Assembly (NCBI GenBank): GCA_942159475.1
Contig: OW804096.1
Location: 18,872,906-18,936,905 of the forward strand
From: Sthenelais limicola
Taxonomy: Eukaryota > Annelida > Polychaeta > Phyllodocida > Sigalionidae
Direction of reading: 5' to 3'
DNA length: 64,000 bases
This document shows, in pieces, positions 53,278 through 63,604 of this stretch. Position numbers and translations under genes: made by a program. Under the pieces are notes generated by a model, which had not been told where the DNA came from, did no database searches, and saw only the letters and a list, made by a program, of their open reading frames with translations. Each line of letters opens with the position of its first letter. Positions within the stretch are counted from its first letter, which is position 1.

Positions 53278-53523
53278 ATTAGGGAGGTTCCGCAAGAAAA
53301 TCTCAATTACGTTACCGTATCCGTATCGTTTTTGTGAATTACGTCGCATTTTTATGCTTAAAAAATAAAATGTGTTATGAAATATTTTGTTTTATATGTT
53401 ACGTTACGTTTTTCTCTCCGTGTTTTGCTGAACCTCTTTCTTACTGTTAACGTGTGTTTGTATGTGACGGATACGCATATACATGTACACGTGTATAGGT
53501 TAGACCTGCTGAACCTCCCTATT
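53278..53523. mobile_element. MITE-G, copy 2, possible TSD ATT
   Basis: ATTAGGGAGGTTCCGCAAG to ACCTGCTGAACCTCCCTATT. ATT adjoins AGGGAGG and CCTCCCT on either side. Confidence 0.8.
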
Positions 53524-53559
53524 GTCCCTCCTTTAATGATACTATTCCTTTCTACGCAA

Positions 53560-53656
53560 CTACACTCTGTATGAGTCCTGTTGGGAGTAAACATGAAAGC
53601 GGGCAATGGTAAAACCTATGGGGTGCCGCTGCCTACAGGACTCAAACAGAGTGTAG
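53560..53656. mobile_element. MITE-N, 97 bp
   Basis: CTACACTCTGTATGAGTCCT at the left is mirrored by AGGACTCAAACAGAGTGTAG at the right. Confidence 0.82.
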
Positions 53657-53761
53657 TAAATTTAATAGGAAAGAATGTGAGTCGACAAAGCTTATTATCT
53701 GTATTATTCCAGTAGAAATTTCCTGCATGATTAAGGAGCTTAGCACATTTTTATAAATATA

Positions 53762-53950
53762 CAGTCTAGGTCCAAACCATCAGATCAGATACGAATGGTA
53801 TGTCAGTGATTGGACGCCTACTTCGCTAATCGTTTTCCTGTTCTAGGACTAGGCGTTCTAATGGGATTATAATGACATTTTGCAATCTTACTGGAATTAT
53901 AATGGCACTTTGATGTTAGCTCGAAGAATGTGGCTTTCTGGACTATACTG
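53762..53950 (+). mobile_element. MITE-C, right end decayed
   Basis: CAGTCTAGGTCCAAACCATC, GTGATTGGACGCCTACTTCG, GGACTAGGCG, then a decayed TGGACTATACTG end. Confidence 0.8.
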
Positions 53951-54118
53951 TACAGCAGGAATTCCCTACATATAATCAAGGAGTTAGCACGGAAAATTTA
54001 TATAAGGTTATATTATGCAACAGGTCCGTGACGAGGCCCCAGATGGGCTGGAGCCAACAGACCCATTATTTACCTAATGGTTCCTGGTATCAGAACATGT
54101 ACAGTTGGCCCCTGATAT

Positions 54119-54353
54119 GGGTCAGATTTTCAGAAAATGTACATTTGGCAGGTGTACACATCTAGTAAATTCTGCTAAATTAGGCTGCAATTTGGTCAAT
54201 ACTAGGTAAATTCGAGTATATCTGGCATTGCATTGATTCTAGCAATCTGTTTAGCTAGGCTGAAGTGTATTTTGAACTTTATTTTCGTCTGACATTTGGG
54301 TTCTTTGAGAAGATTGGCGAAGTTGAATTGTACATTTTCTGATAATCTGACCC
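54119..54353 (+). mobile_element. MITE-A, full length, TSD ATAT
   Basis: 235 bp, ATAT on both sides. Confidence 0.93.
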
Positions 54354-54639
54354 ATATAGTGTTTCTTGGCAATATTAATAATAATGTTGAGTATCTCGGT
54401 GAAAGGATGTGGGTTGGAACCATTTAATTATTGTCGAATTTATACAAATCTGTATACACAAGAAACGAACGAAAAGGAATAGCTACTGTATTATGATTAT
54501 TATTATTAACAACAACAAAATGAACAAAATAGGTAGTGTCACAAGATACTAAGGAAAATATGAAGAAATCCAGGAGATGTACCTGTATGAAAAGAATAAA
54601 TAAATACGTATTCAAATTTTTAAAAAGTGTATGTCTAAC

Positions 54640-55605
54640 GATAATTCACCTATCGTCTCAAATAAGTTGAATTCTAAGGCCAAATTAAAAAAAAATCAAA
54701 ATTCAAAATACAATTCAACATATCAGATATGTTTTGTATCAACGCAATATCAAAATAGTATTTGTATATTTCAGCTTAATTTAGAAGAATTTACAAAATG
54801 TGTAGAGCTGCTGATCATACACTTTTTGGGCCCTGACCCAGCGGCGAGACAGCAGCGACCATTATTCTGGTAAATCAAATATGTATTAAAAAAAAACTCA
54901 CACAAAACCAGCTCAACATAAGCGAACAGATGTGTTTTGAATCAACGCAATACCAACTAATACCCAATATTCGTGTATTTCATTTGCTGTTGAATAAATC
55001 AAGTTTCAATATATTTAACATGATACCTAATATACTCATTGACCTAGTATGTATTTTTTCAGCCTAATTTAGAAGAAATTATAAAATGTGTAGAGCTGCC
55101 GATTGTACACGTTCTGCCCCCTGACCCTGTGGCGAGACAGCAGGGACCATTATATTGTTGCAAATAAAATTTTAAAAAATAAATAAAAAAAAATACAGCT
55201 CAACATTAACACTCAATATTACTAAACAGAACAGATATGTTTTGAATGAACACAAATACACTCAGATATAACTAGTACTTATCATTTTTCAGCCTAATTT
55301 AGAAGAATTTACAAAATGTGTAGAGCTGGCGATTTTACATTCTCTCCCGCCTAGCAAGGCAGCCGGGGTCATTATTGTTGCAAATATATTTTTAAAGATA
55401 AAAGTAAAACGTAGCTCAAACATTACCGAACAGGTATATGTTTTGAATGAACACAAATACACTCAAGTATATCTAGTATTTATTCCCGTATTTATCATTT
55501 TTTAGCCTAATTTAGAAGAATTTACAAAATGTGTAGAGCTGCCAATTGTACATTTTCTCGGACCTGACCCTGTAGCAAGGCAGCCGGGACCATTATTGTT
55601 GTACT
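54640..55605 (-). repeat. Tandem array of four diverged MITE-A-related units
   Basis: Each unit of about 220-285 bp has a decayed MITE-A body (CAGCCTAATTTAGAAGAATT, ACAAAATGTGTAGAGCTG), ends near GACCC, and is followed by a private extension (GGCGAGACAGCAGGGACCAT, TATTGTTGCAAATA). The four extensions are near 54838, 55127, 55352 and 55570. The frame 54631-54873 is a shadow. Confidence 0.85.
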
Positions 55606-56289
55606 TATCTCACTCACATACTCATATTGGTCTTTGCCCTAGATACCTGACCTGGTTTACATTGGCCAAACTCCCCCTCTCGCTCCTCTACCATTTACAC
55701 CTATACCTCCACGCCTCATATCACGTCCTAACTTGCCTACAATTTCTCCACAAAACACTCCTAAAACTAATCAACTCCCAATATATTTTCTATAGATCTG
55801 TTCACGATACATAACTAATTAAACCTTTCTAAAAAAACTAATTTTAAGTTTTTTTATATAGATAAATACGACAAATTGTGATGTTACTTTGTGATGTAGC
55901 GAGCTATAAACGTTTACCCAAAACCACAGTACAAAACACTCAGTCTACGATGACTAACGGGGTACATACATACATAGACATAGTAAGATATACGTCCGTG
56001 ACAGCCAGGGAGTGAGAGTTAGGACGGCAGACAACTTATTTGTAGAGGATTTCCAGATAAGACCAAGCTAAACCATAAAACGTGAGATAAAGTGGTCCAG
56101 TTTGTGACTCTGGTATCAGTCGGATTGTACGCGGGCCATGTGCAGGAGGGGCTAGCTATACCAGTGTCTGACCGGCGTTCGTCTTGATTTTTGGTATCAA
56201 TTCGAAGGTAAGAGTTGTATTTTGTATTAATGTACCTGCAACTGGTGGCTGGTGGTGGTCCCTGGGGTACAGGTGATATTAGCATATTT
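55606..56289. other. Unassigned stretch
   Basis: The 72-codon plus frame at 55596-55814 and the 97-codon minus frame at 56019-56312 show no recognisable domain. No repeat family seen. Confidence 0.45.
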
Positions 56290-56521
56290 GGGTTAGGTTG
56301 GTAAATGTACAATTGGCAACTCTACACTTTTCGTAAATTCTTCTAAATTAGGCTAAAAAATGGTCAATACTGGATATATTTTAGTATAGTTGGTATGACC
56401 TTGATTCGGGATAACTGTTCGGGTATGTTGGACTGTATTTTGAAGCTAATTTCTGTATCAAATCTGAGTTATTTGAGAGGATTGGTGAAGGGAAATTGTA
56501 CATTTTCAGGAAACTTTACCC
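56290..56521 (+). mobile_element. MITE-A, diverged
   Basis: GGGTTAGGTTGGTAAATGTA to CAGGAAACTTTACCC, 232 bp. Confidence 0.82.
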
Positions 56522-56639
56522 ATATAGTGACTGGTAGGGTCGTAGGTAGGTTTAGAGGGATTGGGGTCAGCCTCGCTCTATGCTTGGAAAAGAGGTATTT
56601 GCGGGGGTATTTGTAGATTAGACAATGTATATAATGTAT

Positions 56640-56728
56640 GGGTCGGGCAGACAAGATATGTGCAATCGGTAGTTCTACACATTTAGTACATTTGTCTAAA
56701 TTAGGCTGGAAGATGGTTAATGCTAGGA
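56640..56728 (+). mobile_element. MITE-A left part
   Basis: GGGTCGGGCAGACAAG, ATGTGCAATCGGTAG, to GGTTAATGCTAGGA; ends at a MITE-C. Confidence 0.7.
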
Positions 56729-56730
56729 TA

Positions 56731-56919
56731 TCCATACAGCTCACAGCCTCTCAGATAAGATATGAATGGTATGTCAGTGATTGGACGCCTACTGCTCTAT
56801 TTCCTGTTCTACCTCACGACTAGGTGTCCTAATGGGATTATAATGACACTTTGCGGTTCGGAGCGAAAGGCTTTAATCCCTCAGTTTGAACGGATTCTCT
56901 CATCTTTGAGCCTAGAATG
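56731..56919 (+). mobile_element. MITE-C
   Basis: ACAGCTCACAGCCTCTCAGA to CATCTTTGAGCCTAGAATG, core GTGATTGGACGCCTACTGC. Confidence 0.82.
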
Positions 56920-57025
56920 CAAAGACTATATACAATTCATATATATATATATATAATAGTCATTGGTATATCTGTGACAGTGTATATTGGGTATTATAGA
57001 TAGATTGAACAGCTGTTTAGTCATA

Positions 57026-57226
57026 CAGTCTAGTCTCAGACCCTCTCAGATAAGATAAGAATGGTATGGCAGGGATTGGACGCCTACTGCGCTGATGGAC
57101 TTTCCTGGCCTAGGAGTAGGCGTCCTAATGGGATTATGAAGGCCTGTTTGCGGTTACAATGGGAGTTTGCGATTTGGAGCGAAGGGCTCGGTTTGAAGGG
57201 AATCTCTCAACTTAGAGCCTAGACTG
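57026..57226 (+). mobile_element. MITE-C, complete ends
   Basis: CAGTCTAGTCTCAGACCCTC to CTTAGAGCCTAGACTG, 201 bp. No clear duplication (flanks ATA and TTG). 57227-57572 is unassigned. Confidence 0.86.
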
Positions 57227-57572
57227 TTGTGCTCTAAACAATATTCGTCCCCTAGTTTGGAACGGGGGTGGGAATCAAGGCGAGCGATGCAGGGTAAAAA
57301 GGGGGACATTTAAGGCAGTTGTTTTTATGTCCGGTTCTGTAAATATTAGCATTAAATTAGTTGGCCTTGGGACTGCGTGGGAGAAGTTAGGTAGATTACA
57401 GAGATTGGGGGATTGTTCATGGTGGGTTAGCTGGCTCCATGCTATTAAATAGAAGGTTGATTAATTAGATAAGTCTATTAGTCTATTAGTCAGGGACCGG
57501 GATCTGGGAAGGAAAACAACAATCTTTGGTATGTTAGGAAGATGTTTTTTTATTCTTAATTAACTTGTTCAT

Positions 57573-57764
57573 AGGTCAGATTTCCAAAGAATGTACCATT
57601 GGCAGCTGTACACATTTAGGAAATTCTGCTAAATTAGGCTACAATTTGGTCAATGCTAGGTAAATCCGAGTATATTCGGCATTGCATTGATTCTAGCAAT
57701 CTGTTTGGTTAGGTTGAACTGTATTTTAAACTTTATTTTCGCCTGAAATTTGGGTTATTTGAGG
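57573..57764 (+). mobile_element. MITE-A, right end missing
   Basis: AGGTCAGATTTCCAAAGAAT to TTTGGGTTATTTGAGGA. 57765-58044 is AT-rich and unassigned. Confidence 0.82.
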
Positions 57765-58044
57765 ACAGATCTATGTACAGAATGTATCACCATATTTCCT
57801 GTCATAAACACTTGGAATTGAAACTATATATTATAATACTTAAATTATTATTTAGAGTTTTTAAGATTAAGGACATGTTCGGTATCAGACTAAATAAACC
57901 ACCTTAACAATTGACCAGGCACTCCAATCATTGAGACTACATTTATTTTTTCAATTTAATTCAAATTTCATTTAGTTGTTATTTTTTTTCCATCACATAT
58001 TTTACATACTGTATAATATATAATATTATATGAATGTATGCACA

Positions 58045-58222
58045 GGTCCTGGGTAAGACCTTAAAGTGCCTTTCTGTCTTTTCCTCTGTCTCTCTCTCCC
58101 TTCTTCTCTAGCTCTATTTCCTGGGTATGATCATAAACTGCCTCCCCCTCAGCTCTCCCGCCCTTGATATAACCATATTAAATGTGTTGATAAGGGCGTA
58201 AAGCAACCAATCGCACTCACTC
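58045..58222. repeat. Single 82-bp unit with leader
   Basis: GGTCCTGGGTAAGACC, a CT run, GGGTATGATCATAAACTGCC and one unit (CCCGCCCTTGATATAACCAT to AAGCAACCAATCGCACTCAC). Unamplified counterpart of 44050-45795. Confidence 0.85.
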
Positions 58223-58469
58223 TTATCATAGACAATTTCTTATTATCATGCCTCATTACTTCTCAAATCATCATTATTCCTATTAATATCATTATACCAT
58301 GTATATAGTTTATGCTCCTCTGATATTTGTACCATACAATACTTGGTTAATTATCATCTTCCTAAATTATAAATGGAATTTGTTTCTTACAATAGAATGG
58401 TATTCTAGATTAAAGTATGATATAGAATAATGAATGTATTTATAATATATTTTACACAGAAATAGATGA

Positions 58470-58850
58470 AATAATTATCGTATCTTTTTAAGTTGCATTC
58501 TCATCTTTTACGACAAACACAATCTTACCAAATCTACTCATATTATGACTTATAGGACTGGATTCTTCCATAGTCTGTGGCTGTTATGTACTTATCAATT
58601 GCAAACTAGGATATGAGTGACGTAAACTATAGAAGATTATTTCCGGAACAAATAGATGACATTGTAAACCAAAACTAAAACCATAACATGTAGCTTGAGG
58701 TTGATAAAATAAAGCTGACCCTGGGAGGAGCTCCCAGATGTGAGCAGGAAAGGAGAAATAATAATTAATTCAGGATATGTTTTTAAAGTTGCATCCTCGG
58801 CTGATATGACAAAGGCAATGTTACCAAATGTACTCATATTATGAATTTCT
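58470..58850. repeat. Family L, two partial copies
   Basis: GTTGCATTCTCATC, AATCTTACCAAATCTACTCA, TATTATGACTTATAGGACTG; a second head at 58785 (GTTGCATCCTCGGCTGATAT). Related to the 69-bp array and to 61780. Confidence 0.7.
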
Positions 58851-59320
58851 TTGCAATATTTCTTGTTGGCCAATTTACCAGTAAAGCATCTAAATATTCT
58901 CCATAAGATGACTTTCGAAACGCAAGGATATATTCAATAGACTGTCTTAACATTTGGTTCATGAATTTATCTAACTGACAGCGCTAAATACCCCAAAAAT
59001 GAGGACATTCCAACGAGGAGATCATGTGAATAGATCATTTGGGTCAGATTTTCAGAAAATGTACAATTCACCTTCACCAATCCTCTCAAATGACCCAAAT
59101 TTAAGACAGAAATGATCTTCAAAATGTAGTTTAACATAACAGAATCAACGTGATACTAAATATACTCAGATATCCCCGGTATTTATCATTTTTCAGTCTA
59201 ATTTAGCAGTATTTGCTAAATGTCTAGAGCTGCCAATTATACATTTTCTGAAAATCTGACCCATTTATGAAAAGCATAAATGTTGCGACTTGTGGCTCAT
59301 TGACCTGGAACACATCACAT
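58850..59320 (+). mobile_element. MITE-B right part, split by MITE-A
   Basis: TTTGCAATATTTCTTGTTGG through GAGATCATGTGAATAGATC, then the MITE-A, then TTGCGACTTGTGGCTCATTG and AACACATCACA. Confidence 0.83.
59041..59262 (-). mobile_element. MITE-A inside MITE-B, TSD ATTT
   Basis: 222 bp; ATTT at 59037-59040 and 59263-59266, so MITE-A moved after this MITE-B copy was in place. Confidence 0.93.
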
Positions 59321-59322
59321 GG

Positions 59323-59746
59323 CTTTGAACGGTGGAACTATGTTAGAAATAGGATAGGGTTGGAGGTAGATTAGAGTTCAGGTCTTTTATACTCATGTGT
59401 ATTTTTAGATGCTTTTATTGTCATGATGAAGGGAAAATGTTAAAAAAATATGTTTCTGCCTAACATCTGCGGTTATGGCAACTTTTAACTGTGCATATCA
59501 ATAGGATCCACAACTGATCCGCTGTCTCATTACAAGTATTATTATGTCCAAATTGAATTATATGATATAAAAGGTTAAAAAATAATTATTATCCTGAACT
59601 ATGTAAACCTAAACTAGATCATATGTATATCGCATTTTTTGTTTGTGTATCACGAGAATATTGGGTGAACCTGAGACTGAACACAAATAAAACTTTAAAA
59701 AAAAAATACTTGTACGAGCATATACTATATATCTGGTACCCTTTTA
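59323..59746. other. Unassigned stretch
   Basis: AT-rich; an A run near 59697-59707 follows CACAAATAAAACTTTAAAAA, possibly a retroelement 3' end on the plus strand. Confidence 0.35.
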
Positions 59747-60125
59747 CCCATTCTATACACCTGTACATGGGACCTATATACTACTTCTATACACCCCAGT
59801 AGGGTGGACTATATTAGGTACATTTACCATTTGTACGAGCAAAGTGGTACCGTTCCAGTCTAGGCTCAGAGCCTCTCATATAGGATAAGAATGGTGTCAG
59901 TGATTGGACACCTACTGCGCTAATAATTTTCTGGCCCAGGAGTAGGCGTTCTAAATGGGATTATAATTGAATTGTGGTTTGGAGCGAGAGGCTTTCCCTC
60001 AGTTTGAAGGGACTCTCTCAACTTTGAGCCTAGACTGCTATTCTACTAATTCTATACATCTGTACACGGGACCTATACTACTTGTATACACCTGGGTATG
60101 GTGAGCGATATTAGGCACATTCACT
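59747..60125. repeat. About 85-bp direct repeat flanking a MITE-C
   Basis: CTATACACCTGTACATGGGA and GGACTATATTAGGTACATTT on the left; CTATACATCTGTACACGGGA and GAGCGATATTAGGCACATTC on the right. Confidence 0.75.
59856..60037 (+). mobile_element. MITE-C, complete ends
   Basis: CAGTCTAGGCTCAGAGCCTC to ACTTTGAGCCTAGACTG, 182 bp; the closest copy to a consensus. Confidence 0.88.
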
Positions 60126-60204
60126 CTAACCCTTACCTGAGGTTGCACTCAATACCCACACCCACCCAAGCGTGACCACCAGACGCGGTGCTATTTCTAT
60201 ACAT

Positions 60205-60439
60205 GGGTCAAATTTTCAGAAAATGTACAACTGCCCTTCACCAATCTTCTCAAATAACCCAAATTTAAAACGAAAATCATGTTCAAAATACAGTGCAACA
60301 TAACTAGACAGATTTATTGAATGAAAACAATACAGAATACACTCAGGTATACCTAGTATTTATCAGTGTTCACTCTAATTTAGCAGAACTTGATAGATAT
60401 GTAGAAATGGAGATTGTGTATTTTCTGAAAATCTGACTT
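60205..60439 (-). mobile_element. MITE-A, full length, TSD ACAT
   Basis: GGGTCAAATTTTCAG to CTGACTT, 235 bp; ACAT at 60201-60204 and 60440-60443. Confidence 0.91.
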
Positions 60440-60640
60440 ACATGGGTCAAACCAGCAGCATGCATACAACTTGTGTTCATACATTCCTCAAATAAAGACT
60501 AAAACTGTTCATAATTTCAGAATTATTCACGTAAGAACGTATTCTCAGAAAACCTGATCAAATCCGAATTTCACAATAGTTCCGCTTGTTAATAATTGTT
60601 TGTTAAATTATAAAATACATTCATACATTCCCCCAATAAA

Positions 60641-60858
60641 CAGTATAGGCTCATACTCAGATTATAATAGAATGCTAGTGATTGGACGCCTACTGCGCTA
60701 ATCAGACCTTAAATAGACGTTTCGCTCCAAACCCCAAAATGCCATTTATATAATCCCAGTAGGACGCCTACTCCAGGGCCTGGAAGGTCATTAGCGCAGT
60801 AGGCGTCCAATCACTGACAATCCATTATCTGATCTAAGAGGATGTGAGCCTTGACTTG
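60641..60858. mobile_element. Two MITE-C pieces forming a foldback
   Basis: 60641-60700 is forward (GTGATTGGACGCCTACTGCG) and 60712-60858 reversed (CGCAGTAGGCGTCCAATCAC). The shared segment pairs perfectly over more than 20 bp. Confidence 0.8.
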
Positions 60859-61779
60859 TTTATTGTGAAAAGGAAACTTGAAACCAGTCAGTTCACATGT
60901 ATTGATTGATTGATTTATTAGTGATTTCATTGATCTATTAGCAGGTATAGCTCAATAATTGCACTTTGTTTTTCGTTTGTACCTGGCATATATCTCACTT
61001 CCTTTTGATGTATATCAAATTTAAATTAATACTTTTTAAAATAAATATTTGATGGGGAAAAATCCCACAACTCACAATGTTTTGGTATCTTGCTTTTATT
61101 GTTGGCGTTTGTTGATACTTTACGATATATTTCTTTAAAACAATATTTCTTTATTTATATATATTATATTTTTTTTAAATGTTTACCAGGACTATGTCAT
61201 CTTATTCTAGCTGGTTGGGGAGGAGGTGAACGCTCAGCCACTGGGGACCAAACCTGCTGAAAAAACGTTTAGATAGTATAATGTATAAATAGTACATAAT
61301 ATACATTAAGGATACAAAGTCTATAGCACATGGTCAAATACCACAATACTCCTAGTTACTGTAAGATAGCAGTAATATTTTTTTATTTTTTTTATTTAAC
61401 ATATTTATACAGCCATTAGTGATAAGGATATACAAGGCTCACATTATAGTAGAGATTGTAAGGAATATTGTTTTCAATTGGCAAATGAGAATTATCATGG
61501 TATGAAACTTTGACCAATAAAATTTTTTTAAAAAAAACAGGACTATTATTTAGCAGTGTCTATGATCTTCTGCTAGGGGCTGTTAGGTGCAGTGCTACTA
61601 CTATGGAAGGAAAGGAGCGGTGCATGAGTAATAATAATTAGTGTAAGAGGAAAGATGATAGTTGTTAATCTACATAATAGGATCATTTATTATATAAATT
61701 ATACATATTGATTTAATTTCTGATTTGAATACATTTATTTATTAGGGTTCACAAATGTATGTAACTTAATTTGTAATAT
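60859..61779. other. AT-rich stretch with retroelement-like tails
   Basis: TTGATTGATTGATTTATTAG at 60905 and a T-rich run at 61378-61405 could be minus-strand retroelement tails. No coding remnant seen. Confidence 0.35.
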
Positions 61780-62010
61780 TGAAGCTGTATTCTCAGCTAC
61801 TATGACAAAAATAATCTTACCAAATGTACTCATTGTTTGGCCTATAGGACTGGATTCATCACTATTTGGCGGCTGTTATACATATCTTTATTATATGCGC
61901 ATTCCATTTGAGAGGTGCGATAAGTGGGGTGTAATACAAATATTTTTATTGTATGTGTACTGCTTGGTTTTGCGTTGGCTATAATATTGCCTATTTGGTT
62001 TTCGGCATTA
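61780..62010. repeat. Family L, longest copy
   Basis: GTATTCTCAGCTACTATGAC, TATAGGACTGGATTCATCAC, GCGCATTCCATTTGAGAGGT. Links the 69-bp array unit to the 18116-18200 fragment in one element. Frames 61802-61984 and 61953-62141 are not recognised. Confidence 0.75.
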
Positions 62011-62055
62011 CAGGCCGTATCTATAAGGTGATTGGTACTTTATTCCACCATATAA

Positions 62056-62130
62056 CTCTTGAAATACTGCTTGAATTCCAAATGCTTGAAATACTGCTTG
62101 AATTCCAACTGCTTGAGGTACTGCTTGTGT
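62056..62130. repeat. 27-bp tandem repeat, about 2.5 units
   Basis: CTTGAAATACTGCTTGAATT repeated with small changes. Confidence 0.85.
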
Positions 62131-62271
62131 CCAATATTTAGTGCTCCGGGACCAGTCTGTTCCACATCCTGATAAGGATTAGAAGATAAGATAATGCCTA
62201 TGTATCCTACAGTCTATTCCCCTGTCTGATGCCTACCTATACTAACTTGACAAAACGGAAAAAAAAGCCAA

Positions 62272-62639
62272 AGGCTTCCCCAAAAAATTGATGACGTCAC
62301 CCAGCCCCTAGGTCGAGCCTATCTGTATTCCGCTCACCTACCTGGCACCTCAAAACTCAACTTTTCTTCATATGTCAAACGTTTTTAAGTACTCTCAGAA
62401 GCTGGCCAGCAAAGTTTAATTCATAATTGTCTGTAGAAGTTTTTTAATTTGAGCAATAATTAAAAAGTTCTTGCAAACTGCGCATTCGAAGCGAGGAGAA
62501 TTCAAAGAGGGCTGCCAAAACAAAAAGTTGATGGAACAGCAAGCAGGGAACAGCCCCTGCTGCTCTGAGCGAATCAGATGTGATCACATGACCACTGGCT
62601 CAACGCCCTCAACAATGACGTCAAAGACTGGGGAAGCCT
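62272..62639. mobile_element. MITE-I, CRE in both arms
   Basis: AGGCTTCCCCA (62272-62282) and TGGGGAAGCCT (62629-62639) are perfect inverted ends, each followed inward by a TGACGTCA palindrome (62292-62299 and 62616-62623). The true outer limits may lie a little beyond. The frame 62471-62662 has no known domain. Confidence 0.6.
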
Positions 62640-62807
62640 GTTTTCGATCAGAAAAACATTGAAGCACTGCCGCTCCTTATAGGCCTAATGAAGGTACAAA
62701 CTCCGGGATTATAATTTATTCCATAAACTAACCAGCCAAACAGTTACCATACACCAATTCTTGCACGGATACTATTCTGGATGCCTGATAAACGGGACAA
62801 CAGTGCA

Positions 62808-63212
62808 GTTGGCGAGAATCAAACTGTGAACTATACTGTAGTCATATTTACCAGTAGTGTACAGTGAGGAAGGGAGAGAGAGGGGAGAGAGAGGGAGGAG
62901 AGACGAGAGAGAGAAAGTTGGTTAGTATCAAACTATATGAACTACACTGTAGTCATATTTACCAGTAGTGTACAGTGAGGAAGGGAGAGAGAGAGAGAGG
63001 GGAGAGAGAGGGGAGAGAGAGGGAGGAGAGACGAGAGAGAGAACAGTTGGCTAGTACCAAGCTATGTGAACTATACTGTAGTCATATTTACCAGTAGTGT
63101 ACGTTGAGGAAGGGAGAGAGAGAGAGAGGAGAGAGAGAAAAGAGAGAACAGTTGGTTAGTATCAAACTATATGAACTACACTGTAGTCATATTCACCAGT
63201 AGTGTACAGTGA
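62808..63212. repeat. Tandem repeat, 4 units of variable length
   Basis: ACTGTAGTCATATTTACCAG recurs at about 62834, 62946, 63074 and 63180. Units differ mainly in the length of an internal GA run, giving spacings of 112, 128 and 106 bp. Confidence 0.92.
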
Positions 63213-63604
63213 ACATCTGCCCATGATACAATGTTGATAAGGCAGTAGTTACACCATACCATGGTATATCCACCACTCTATCAGGGAGGGCCTGCATGTG
63301 GGGAGCTAGGAGACCATGGAGGGTCTGCATAATCGTCTGTCAGTAGCAATTTATACACAACAACTGCACTTAGGACACAAGCAAATCCAAATAAATGGAT
63401 TAATTGTGGTCAATCAATGAGTTGTTGTCATGGATGAAACTGGCAGGCCCTGGGATGATAATGGTTCAGTAGAGTACGGGCAGGGTACATCAGGATGTTA
63501 TATCTTTTACATATACTAGGACTAAATCGTTGTATTTCGTTGTATTCAATAGGATAGATTGCTTGTACATTATATTGGAGGAAATATGGTCTTACTCTAT
63601 TTGA
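63213..63604. other. Unassigned stretch
   Basis: No gene or family recognised. Confidence 0.45.

Noticed and set aside
62471..62662. 63-residue frame inside MITE-I
   Set aside because: Contained wholly between the inverted ends of a short element; no domain.
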